Shown here one piece after another: positions 56,582 to 64,000 of a DNA stretch of 64,000 nucleotides; position 1 is the stretch's first letter; each line of letters begins with the position of its first letter. The translations under genes and the position numbers were made by a program. A model generated the notes under the pieces. The model saw only the letters and a list, made by a program, of their open reading frames with translations. It did no database searches and was not told the origin of the DNA. Source of the DNA: Cellulomonas hominis (GTDB lineage: Bacteria > Actinomycetota > Actinomycetes > Actinomycetales > Cellulomonadaceae); assembly GCF_014201095.1 (NCBI RefSeq), contig NZ_JACHDN010000001.1, forward strand, positions 744,001 through 808,000. Reading direction: 5' to 3'.

Positions 56582-57172
56582 TCACTCCGCGGCGGCCTCG
56601 GCCTCGGCCTCGTCCGCGGCGCGGTCCTCGGCGGAGACGGTCGGGACGGTCACCGTCACGACGATCGTCTCGGCGTCGGTCACCAGCGCGGCGCCCTTCG
56701 GCAGGGTCAGCTCGCCGGCGGTCAGCGCGGTGCCCGCCTCCAGGCCCTCGATCGAGACCTCGACGTGCTCCGGCAGGTGCGTGGCCTCGGCCTCGAGCGC
56801 CAGCGCCTGGGTCTCGACGATGTGGATGGTGCCGGGGGCCGACTCGCCCACGACCGTGACGGGGACCTCGACCGAGACCTTCTCGCCGCGGCGGACGATC
56901 AGCAGGTCGACGTGCTCGATGACGTTCTTGACCGGGTCGCGCTGGACGTCCTTCGCGATGGCCAGCGTGGCCTTGCCCTCGAGCTCGATCTCGAACAGGG
57001 CGTTGGCCTGCTTCACGGCCAGCATGGTCTCGTGGCCCGGCAGGGCGACGTGCACCGGCTCGGTCCCGTGCCCGTACAGGACGGCGGGGATCTGGTGGGC
57101 ACGGCGCAGGCGGCGCGCGGCGCCCTTGCCGAACTCGGTGCGGGCGGTGGCGGCGAGCTTGACCTCGGACAC
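56582..57172 (-). CDS. rplY: 50S ribosomal protein L25/general stress protein Ctc
   Basis: A 196-residue L25 of the long (Ctc) type that binds 5S rRNA. GTG 57172 ([20 protein letters not shown]) is preceded by GGGAG. The N-terminal L25 domain has [20 protein letters not shown] and the block [19 protein letters not shown]; the C-terminal TL5 domain has [20 protein letters not shown] and an acidic Ala/Glu tail. Length fits the two-domain form. It is 97 bases upstream of pth and probably co-transcribed with it. Confidence 0.95.
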   Translation of the reverse strand: MSEVKLAATARTEFGKGAARRLRRAHQIPAVLYGHGTEPVHVALPGHETMLAVKQANALFEIELEGKATLAIAKDVQRDPVKNVIEHVDLLIVRRGEKVSVEVPVTVVGESAPGTIHIVETQALALEAEATHLPEHVEVSIEGLEAGTALTAGELTLPKGAALVTDAETIVVTVTVPTVSAEDRAADEAEAEAAAE

Positions 57173-57578
57173 GATGACTCCCAAGAGCAGAGGATGACGA
57201 CGGGCGAGACGGATGTGGTGGCCTCGACGCGGGACACGGGACGGGCACGCGGAGGCGTCCACCCTGTCGATCACGGAAGTGGCGGCCTGACACCGACGCG
57301 ATCCGCCCGGGGGCCGCGGCTCCGCACCCGCGGGGTGCTCGCCGCGCCGTCCGGCGGACCGTCGACGGGGTCGTGTGGAGCGACCGTCCGACGTCCCTCG
57401 CCGAGGCAACCCGCCGATCCTACCCGCCCCCGCCCGTGGGGACGAATCCGCCCCCGCGCCACCCGGCAGGGGCACCCGACGCCGACCGGGCACCCTGCGT
57501 GCATCGGGGGCGCTCCCCGCACCACCCCGGATGCGCGGCACATGCCCCGCGGGTGCCCGGGGGCGCGCCCCCCGCCCA

Positions 57579-57610
57579 CCGGACACCCCGCGCTTGCCGG
57601 GGGTGTCCGG
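57579..57610 (-). terminator. Second hairpin downstream of prs
   Basis: Arms CCGGACACCCC (57579-57589) and GGGGTGTCCGG (57600-57610) pair perfectly around a 10-base loop. It is the second of two stacked hairpins after the prs stop. Confidence 0.6.
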
Positions 57611-57615
57611 GTGCG

Positions 57616-57655
57616 CGAAGGCCCGCCGGCCCCGGGCGGGGCGGGCGGGCCTTCG
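57616..57655 (-). terminator. Terminator after prs
   Basis: Perfect 12-bp arms CGAAGGCCCGCC (57616-57627) and GGCGGGCCTTCG (57644-57655), with a GC-rich 16-base loop. It starts 31 bases beyond the prs stop on the minus strand. Confidence 0.7.
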
Positions 57656-57686
57656 GCACGCGCGGCGCGCGGGGCGCCGCGGCGGG

Positions 57687-58670
57687 TCAGGACTGGCCGT
57701 CGAACAGGCTGGTCACCGAGCCGTCGTCGAAGACCTCCCGGATCGCCCGGGCGATGAGCGGCGCGATCGACAGGACCGTCAGCCCCTCGAACCGGTGCTC
57801 GTCCGGGATCGGCAGGGTGTCGGTCACGACGACCTCGCGCGCCCCGCACTGCTGCAGACGGTCGGTGGCCGGGTCGGACAGCACGCCGTGGGTGGCCGCG
57901 ACGATGACGTCCTTCGCGCCGGCCTCCTTGAGCACCCGCACGGCCCCGGTGATGGTGCCGCCGGTGTCGATGAGGTCGTCGACCAGCACGCAGGTGCGGC
58001 CCTCGACATCGCCGACGACGCGGTTCGCGACGGTCTTGTTCGGCTGCCGGATGTCGCGCGACTTGTGCACGAACGCCAGCGGGCCGCCGCCGAGCTTCTG
58101 CGCCCACAGCTCCGCGACGCGGATGCGGCCGGCGTCCGGGGACACGACGGTGACGTTCTGCACGTCGACGCGGGTCCGCACGTACTCCGTGAGGATCGGC
58201 ATCGCCCACAGGTGGTCGACCGGGCCGTCGAAGAAGCCCTGGATCTGCGCGGCGTGCAGGTCGACGCTCATGAGCCGGTCGGCGCCGGCGGTCCGGAACA
58301 GGTCCGCCATGAGGCGGGCCGAGATCGGCTCGCGCCCGCGGTGCTTCTTGTCCTGCCGCGCGTACCCGTAGAACGGCGCGATCACGGTGATCGTCTTGGC
58401 CGAGGCGCGCTTGAGCGCGTCGACCATGAGGAACTGCTCCATCAGCCACTGGTTGATGGGCGCCGCGTGGCTCTGCAGCACGAACACGTCCGCGCCGCGC
58501 ACCGACTCGGCGAACCGCACGTAGATCTCGCCGTTCGCGAAGTCGTACGCCGTGGTGGGCAGCAGGTCGATGTCGAGGCTCTTGGCCACGGCGGCGGCGA
58601 GCTCGGGGTGCGCGCGACCCGAGACCAGGACGAGCCGCTTCTCACCGTCCTGCGAGACGATCCCGGTCAT
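57687..58670 (-). CDS. prs: Ribose-phosphate diphosphokinase (PRPP synthetase)
   Basis: A 327-residue PRPP synthetase making PRPP from ribose-5-phosphate and ATP for nucleotides, His and Trp. Motifs: [40 protein letters not shown] with the flexible loop, [20 protein letters not shown] near residue 140, [20 protein letters not shown] and the PRPP loop [20 protein letters not shown] near 230. ATG 58670 overlaps the glmU stop by ATGA. Length is standard. Confidence 0.97.
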   Translation of the reverse strand: MTGIVSQDGEKRLVLVSGRAHPELAAAVAKSLDIDLLPTTAYDFANGEIYVRFAESVRGADVFVLQSHAAPINQWLMEQFLMVDALKRASAKTITVIAPFYGYARQDKKHRGREPISARLMADLFRTAGADRLMSVDLHAAQIQGFFDGPVDHLWAMPILTEYVRTRVDVQNVTVVSPDAGRIRVAELWAQKLGGGPLAFVHKSRDIRQPNKTVANRVVGDVEGRTCVLVDDLIDTGGTITGAVRVLKEAGAKDVIVAATHGVLSDPATDRLQQCGAREVVVTDTLPIPDEHRFEGLTVLSIAPLIARAIREVFDDGSVTSLFDGQS

Positions 58671-60328
58671 CGTGCGGTGTCCTCCGTGCTGGGCTGGGCG
58701 TCGGGCAGCGGGACCGGGTGGTCCGGCAGGTGCGGTGGCGGGGTCGTGAAGACGCCGGCCTCGGTGCCGTGGCGGCCGGCGCGCTCGCGCTCGGCGCGGG
58801 CCTGCGGCGAGAGCTCGGCGTCGTCGCCGCGGGCGCGGGCGGCGGCCTCGGCGGCGGGCGTCCCGGGGCGGGACCGGGCGACCCAGCCCTCGATGTTCCG
58901 CTGCACGCCGGCGCTCACGGCCAGCGCGCCCGGCGGGACGTCGTGCCGGATGACCGACCCGGCGCCGGTGTACGCGCCGTCGCCGACCGTGACCGGGGCG
59001 ACGAACATGTTGTCCGAGCCGGTGCGCGCGTGGGAGCCGATGGTCGTGCGGTGCTTGCGGACGCCGTCGTAGTTGACGAACACCGACGCGGCGCCGATGT
59101 TCGTCTCCTCGCCGATGGTCGCGTCGCCGACGTAGGACAGGTGCGGCACCTTGGACCCGGCGCCGATCTCGGCGTTCTTGGTCTCCACGAACGTGCCGAT
59201 CTTGCCGCGCTCGCCGAGCACGGTCCCGGGGCGCAGGTACGCGAACGGGCCGACCGTGGCGTCCGGGCCGATGACCGCGAGCGACCCGTGCGTGCGGACG
59301 ACGGTGGCGTTCGCGTGCACCTCGACGTCGGTGAGCGTCGTGTCCGGGCCGATCGTCGCGCCGGAGGCCACCGAGGTGGCGCCGTGCAGCTGCGTGCCCG
59401 GCAGCAGGGTGACGTCCTGCGCGAGCTCGACGTCGACGTCCACCCACGTGGTCGCGGGGTCGACGACGGTCACGCCGGAGCGCATCCAGTCGTCGAGGAT
59501 CCGGCGGTTCAGCTCGGCGCGGAGCACGGCCATCTGCGCGCGGTCGTTGACGCCCTCGACCAGGACGGGGTCGTCGGTGCGCAGCGCGCGCACCCGGCCG
59601 CCGTCGCCGCGGGCGATCGCCAGCACGTCCGTGAGGTAGACCTCGCCCTGCGCGTTGTCCCGGCCGAGCCGGCCGAACGCGCCGCGCAGCACCGCGGCGT
59701 CGAAGACGTAGACCGACGAGTTGATCTCGGCGATGGCGCGCTGCGCGTCGGTCGCGTCCTTCTCCTCGACGATGCCGACCACGTCCCCGGCGTCGGCCGG
59801 GTCCTCGGAGCGCAGGATGCGGCCGTACCCGGTGGGGTCGGCGACCTCGGTGGTGAGCACCGTGACGGCGTTGCCGTCCGCGGCGTGCGCGGCGAGCAGC
59901 TCCGCGAGGGTGCCGCCGTCTAGCAGCGGGATGTCCCCCGCCAGCACGACGACCGGGCCCTCGACCAGCACGCCCGCGACCGACCCGGGCGCCCCGGGGC
60001 CGTCGCCCGCGGAGGCGGCGTCGGCCTGCGCGGCGGCGTCGAGCACGGACAGGGCGCACTGCACGGCGCGGCCGGTGCCGGGGATCTCGTCCTGGTCGGC
60101 GACCAGCACCTGCGGCAGGAGCTCGCGGGCGTGCTGGGCGACCCGCTCGCGCTCGTGCCGCACGACGACGGCGGTCCGGCGGGGCTCGAGGGCCTGCGCG
60201 GCCGCGAGCGCGTGCCCGAGCATGGAGCGGCCCGCGAGCGTGTGCAGGACCTTGGGTGTCGTCGAACGCATCCGGGTGCCCTCGCCTGCGGCAAGGACGA
60301 TGACCGCGGCAGGGCGGGGGGTGGTCAC
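58667..60328 (-). CDS. glmU: Bifunctional UDP-GlcNAc pyrophosphorylase/GlcN-1-P acetyltransferase
   Basis: A 553-residue GlmU that acetylates glucosamine-1-phosphate and then makes UDP-GlcNAc for peptidoglycan and, potentially, the exopolysaccharide. N-terminal domain: [20 protein letters not shown], then [20 protein letters not shown] and [21 protein letters not shown]-terminal beta-helix with [20 protein letters not shown], then [23 protein letters not shown] 60328 follows AGGGAG; a longer in-frame start lacks one. An acidic insertion lies near residue 95, and the last 60 residues are a Pro/Ala/Arg tail beyond the usual family end. It heads the glmU-prs pair. Confidence 0.96.
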   Translation of the reverse strand: MTTPRPAAVIVLAAGEGTRMRSTTPKVLHTLAGRSMLGHALAAAQALEPRRTAVVVRHERERVAQHARELLPQVLVADQDEIPGTGRAVQCALSVLDAAAQADAASAGDGPGAPGSVAGVLVEGPVVVLAGDIPLLDGGTLAELLAAHAADGNAVTVLTTEVADPTGYGRILRSEDPADAGDVVGIVEEKDATDAQRAIAEINSSVYVFDAAVLRGAFGRLGRDNAQGEVYLTDVLAIARGDGGRVRALRTDDPVLVEGVNDRAQMAVLRAELNRRILDDWMRSGVTVVDPATTWVDVDVELAQDVTLLPGTQLHGATSVASGATIGPDTTLTDVEVHANATVVRTHGSLAVIGPDATVGPFAYLRPGTVLGERGKIGTFVETKNAEIGAGSKVPHLSYVGDATIGEETNIGAASVFVNYDGVRKHRTTIGSHARTGSDNMFVAPVTVGDGAYTGAGSVIRHDVPPGALAVSAGVQRNIEGWVARSRPGTPAAEAAARARGDDAELSPQARAERERAGRHGTEAGVFTTPPPHLPDHPVPLPDAQPSTEDTAR

Positions 60329-60537
60329 CTGTGGGTGCTCCCTCTGAGAGGTCTGCCCGGGCGCCGGGGGGCGGTCACGGGCGGGGACGTCGTGCTCATG
60401 CACTCTACCGCCGTCGCCACGGGACCCGGTGCCGGATCCACCCGGGAGGGGCTCCCCGCGCCGGTCACGGCGACGCGCGTCACACTGGTGCGCAGCGGCG
60501 GGCGCCCGGCCGCGCCGCCCGACCGGGAGGTCAGCAC

Positions 60538-60963
60538 ATGGCCGACGGCACCCTGTACCCCCGCGTGGTCCAGACGGTCCTGGACACCACCGACCCCCGC
60601 GCGCTGGCCGAGTTCTACCGCGCGCTCCTGGGCCTCGAGTACCGCCCGGGCGACGAGCCGCCGGCGCCCGGCGAGCCCGACCCGAACGGCGAGGACTGGC
60701 TGGTCCTGCAGGGCGAGGGCCGGTGGCCGCTGGCGTTCCAGAAGGTGCCGGAGATGGCGCCGCCGACCTGGCCGGACCCGGACGTCCCGCAGCAGCTGCA
60801 CCTGGACATGACCGTCCCGGACGCCGGGACGCTGGACGCCCAGCACGAGCGCGTGCTCGGCCTGGGCGCCCGGCTGCTGTTCGACCGCCGCGACGACCCG
60901 GACGAGCCGCTGCGCGTGTACGCGGACCCGGCCGGTCACCCGTTCTGCATCTTCGTGGGCTGA
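60538..60963 (+). CDS. VOC-superfamily (glyoxalase-like) protein
   Basis: A 141-residue single-domain VOC protein (ATG 60538). [20 protein letters not shown] opens the first beta-alpha-beta unit, then [40 protein letters not shown] and [14 protein letters not shown], the usual ending of this subfamily. The fold generally binds a metal and small hydrophobic ligands; many members give resistance to, or degrade, xenobiotics. The DxxHxF-type ligands are only partly visible. It stands alone between glmU and licT, on the opposite strand to both. Confidence 0.85.
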   Translation: MADGTLYPRVVQTVLDTTDPRALAEFYRALLGLEYRPGDEPPAPGEPDPNGEDWLVLQGEGRWPLAFQKVPEMAPPTWPDPDVPQQLHLDMTVPDAGTLDAQHERVLGLGARLLFDRRDDPDEPLRVYADPAGHPFCIFVG

Positions 60964-60975
60964 GTCACCGGGGCC

Positions 60976-61842
60976 TCACCGCGGCGCCGACCCGGTCAGC
61001 CGGGCGACGTGCAGCGTGAGGTACAGCAGCTCGTCGGCGTCGACGCTCCAGTCGAAGAGCTCCTCGAGCAGCGCGCCGATCCGCACCGCGGAGGCGAACT
61101 GCCGCGGCTTGGACGCCCGCACCGCCGCGAGCACCTCGTCGGTGTCGCCGCTGCCGCTCGGCACGCCCGGCGCCGGCGGCTTCGGGTGCTGCCGCGCCCG
61201 CACGAACAGGAACCGCAGGTGCGTGACGAAGCGGGCGACGTCGACCGCGCCCTCGTCGAACCGGATGCCGTGCTCGTCGTCGATGATCTGCAGGATCCGC
61301 TGCAGCGCCTCGGTCATCCGCACGTACTCGCGCATGTCGTCCGAGCCGAACTGCGCGTTGACGAAGTGCATGGCGATGGGCACCGCCTCGGACGCGGGCA
61401 GCCGCACGCCCGTCCGCCGCTCCACGATGTCGAGCGCCTCGCGCCCGAACGCGAGCTCGGCCGGGTACAGGTAGGACAGCTCGGAGCGCAGCGGGTACTC
61501 CATCGCGGTGCCCTCGCGGACCCGGCGGAGGGCGAACCCGATGTGGTCCGCGAGCGGGATGAGCACCCGGGCGGTCACGTGCGGCCCCAGGCGCTCGCGC
61601 CCGGCGCGCATCACCTCCTCGGACGCCGCCACCGCGTCGATGGAGATCTCCTCCACCATCGCCGCGAGCCGCTCGAGCGACCCGATGCCGTCCGGCACGA
61701 AGGTGCGCTGCACCGCCGCGGGGTCCACGTCGTCGCCCGGCGAGGTGCGGAAGCCCAGGCCGGGACCGAGCAGGATGACCTCGGTCCCGGCGTCGTCGAT
61801 CCCGAGCACGACGCTGTTGTTCAGGACCTGCTTGACGCGCAT
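60976..61842 (-). CDS. licT: BglG/LicT-family transcription antiterminator
   Basis: A 288-residue antiterminator. The N-terminal RNA-binding CAT domain starts MRVKQVLNNSVVLGIDDAGT and runs to about residue 60. Two PTS regulation domains follow, with the four usual histidines visible: LADHIGFALRR and MHFVNAQFG in PRD1, THLRFLFVRA and LTLHVARLTG in PRD2. Phosphorylation of PRD histidines by PTS proteins decides whether it binds a ribonucleic antiterminator hairpin in the leader of its own operon. That leader should lie upstream of the EIIA gene or outside the window. It is 2 bases from the glucosidase. Confidence 0.93.
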   Translation of the reverse strand: MRVKQVLNNSVVLGIDDAGTEVILLGPGLGFRTSPGDDVDPAAVQRTFVPDGIGSLERLAAMVEEISIDAVAASEEVMRAGRERLGPHVTARVLIPLADHIGFALRRVREGTAMEYPLRSELSYLYPAELAFGREALDIVERRTGVRLPASEAVPIAMHFVNAQFGSDDMREYVRMTEALQRILQIIDDEHGIRFDEGAVDVARFVTHLRFLFVRARQHPKPPAPGVPSGSGDTDEVLAAVRASKPRQFASAVRIGALLEELFDWSVDADELLYLTLHVARLTGSAPR

Positions 61843-61844
61843 CG

Positions 61845-63263
<1,419 letters not shown>

Positions 63264-63803
63264 TCAGGCCGCAGGGGTGACGGTCAGGAGCGTCCGGCCG
63301 GCGTCGACCGGGCCCGGGGCCCCGGTCTCGACCCCGCCGAGCGCCCGCGCGTTGGTCACGACCAGCACCACCGTGGTGGGGCAGCCCGCCGCCTCGACGC
63401 CGGCGAGGTCGACGCGGGCGAGCACGTCGCCGGCGGCCACCCGGGCGCCGGCCTCGACGGCGGGCGCGAAGTGCTGCCCGTTCAGCGTGACGGTGTCGAT
63501 GCCGATGTGCACCAGCACCTCGACCCCGGCGTCCGACCGCAGGCCGTACGCGTGCGGCATGGCCGTCACGACGGTGCCGGCCAGCGGCGCGACGACGGTG
63601 CCGGACGACGGCCGGACCGCCATCCCCGGGCCGAGCAGCCCGGCCGAGAACGCGGGGTCCTCGACCTCGGCCAGCGGCACGGCCGCGCCGGCGACGGGAG
63701 CGCCGACCCGGACGGCGCCGGCCTCGACGGGCTCGGGCGCGGCGGCCTCGCGGCGGCGCCCCCGGCCCCAGAGGGGTCGGCGGCTCTCGTCCTTCGTGGG
63801 CAT
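63264..63803 (-). CDS. PTS EIIA-glucose-type protein
   Basis: A 179-residue EIIA of the Glc/beta-glucoside class. The fold is complete: VGAPVAGAAVPLAEVEDPAF, then GMAVRPSSGTVVAPLAGTVV and YGLRSDAGVEVLVHIGIDTV, whose histidine (LVHIGIDTV) is the usual phosphorylation site. It ends with VTNARALGGVETGAPGPVDA. A basic N-terminal tail of 20 residues is extra. It passes phosphate from HPr to an EIIBC; none is in the window, so the permease must be encoded elsewhere or beyond the edge. Its own regulation probably runs through LicT. Confidence 0.92.
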   Translation of the reverse strand: MPTKDESRRPLWGRGRRREAAAPEPVEAGAVRVGAPVAGAAVPLAEVEDPAFSAGLLGPGMAVRPSSGTVVAPLAGTVVTAMPHAYGLRSDAGVEVLVHIGIDTVTLNGQHFAPAVEAGARVAAGDVLARVDLAGVEAAGCPTTVVLVVTNARALGGVETGAPGPVDAGRTLLTVTPAA

Positions 63804-63849
63804 CGGTGCTCCTTCTCGTGGTGCGACGTGCAGGCGGGCGCGGGGCCCG

Positions 63850-64000
63850 TCAGAGGTTCATGGCGTACGTGTGGCCCTCGAAGACGGCGTCCATGATGAT
63901 CCGGGGCCGCACGCAGTCCCCGACCACCACCGTCTCCGGCGTGATCCCGTAGAACGACCGGGCCAGGTCGTCCCGCGCCCGCATGCCGACGGACACGACC
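63850..64000 (-). CDS. C-terminal end of an NADH:flavin oxidoreductase (partial)
   Basis: The last 49 codons of a gene entering from beyond the right edge. The frame reads VVSVGMRARDDLARSFYGIT and PETVVVGDCVRPRIIMDAVF, ending EGHTYAMNL. VGDCVRPR with the final helix matches the FAD-binding end of two-domain old-yellow-enzyme-type reductases (dienoyl-CoA reductase family). The active-site barrel is outside the window. It lies 46 bases upstream of the EIIA gene in the same direction and may be in the same operon. Confidence 0.7.
   Translation of the reverse strand, partial: VVSVGMRARDDLARSFYGITPETVVVGDCVRPRIIMDAVFEGHTYAMNL

Larger units (their letters stand above)
57173..57686. other. Gap between prs and rplY
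   Basis: 514 bases without a gene. From 57420 on it is packed with GC-rich inverted repeats, two of which are clear hairpins (57579-57610 and 57616-57655). The rplY promoter should lie at 57180-57400, but no confident -10 is visible. Confidence 0.6.

Overview
The window is very GC-rich DNA with GTG/TTG starts, four-base stop/start overlaps and actinobacterial gene order. The pattern (cellulose- and beta-glucoside-type glycosidases, the glmU-prs-rplY-pth and mfd-mazG-eno-ftsB-DUF501-ppx blocks, many GAF-ANTAR proteins) fits an actinobacterium of the Micrococcales, most like Cellulomonas or a close relative. That assignment is inference from gene content, since no search was run.

Layout. (1) 1-2853: the tail of a GH42-type beta-galactosidase, a TetR regulator, and three GAF-ANTAR signalling genes, the first of which is broken. 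(2) 2955-8261: an oddly shaped tRNA with a UAA anticodon, a DHA2-type drug exporter, a type II NADH dehydrogenase, and a PadR regulator coupled to a membrane HAAS-domain protein. (3) 8262-20546, all on the minus strand: ppx/gppA, DUF501, an FtsB-like protein, eno, pntB, pntA, mazG, a lipoprotein and mfd. (4) 20638-55568: a 35-kb exopolysaccharide locus. (5) 55864-60328, minus strand: pth, rplY, prs and glmU. (6) 60538-64000: a VOC-family protein, then a beta-glucoside PTS segment (licT-type antiterminator, 6-phospho-beta-glucosidase, EIIA) and the end of a flavin oxidoreductase.

The polysaccharide locus is the centre of interest. It holds an initiating polyprenyl-phosphate sugar transferase, about a dozen glycosyltransferases (one a GT4-GT2 fusion), a WbsX-like protein, a Wzm/Wzt ABC exporter whose ATPase carries a C-terminal polymer-binding-type extension, and an O-antigen-ligase/polymerase-like membrane protein. 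It also has a Wzz/BY-kinase-like protein that has lost its P-loop lysine, a large membrane-anchored glycoside hydrolase, a nucleotide-sugar cassette, a polysaccharide deacetylase and two flavin-type oxidoreductases (LhgO-like and GMC). It sits between pth and mfd and splits what otherwise reads as a single housekeeping block.

The promoter regions inside this locus share a motif. GGGTGAA-N2-CGGACR, in either orientation, lies 30-33 bases upstream of a TAGCCT-like -10 box at three places, and degenerate or half-site versions occur at three more. This suggests one unidentified regulator for the whole polysaccharide regulon. A second, weaker pattern (DosR-box-like GGGACYTT elements) lies upstream of ndh, eno and pntA. 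Intergenic repeats include a 56-bp palindrome (8081-8136), a nested CCGAGATCGG palindrome followed by a G-run tract (27061-27365), and stacked hairpins (57579-57655). No CRISPR array, insertion sequence, phage gene or rRNA was seen.
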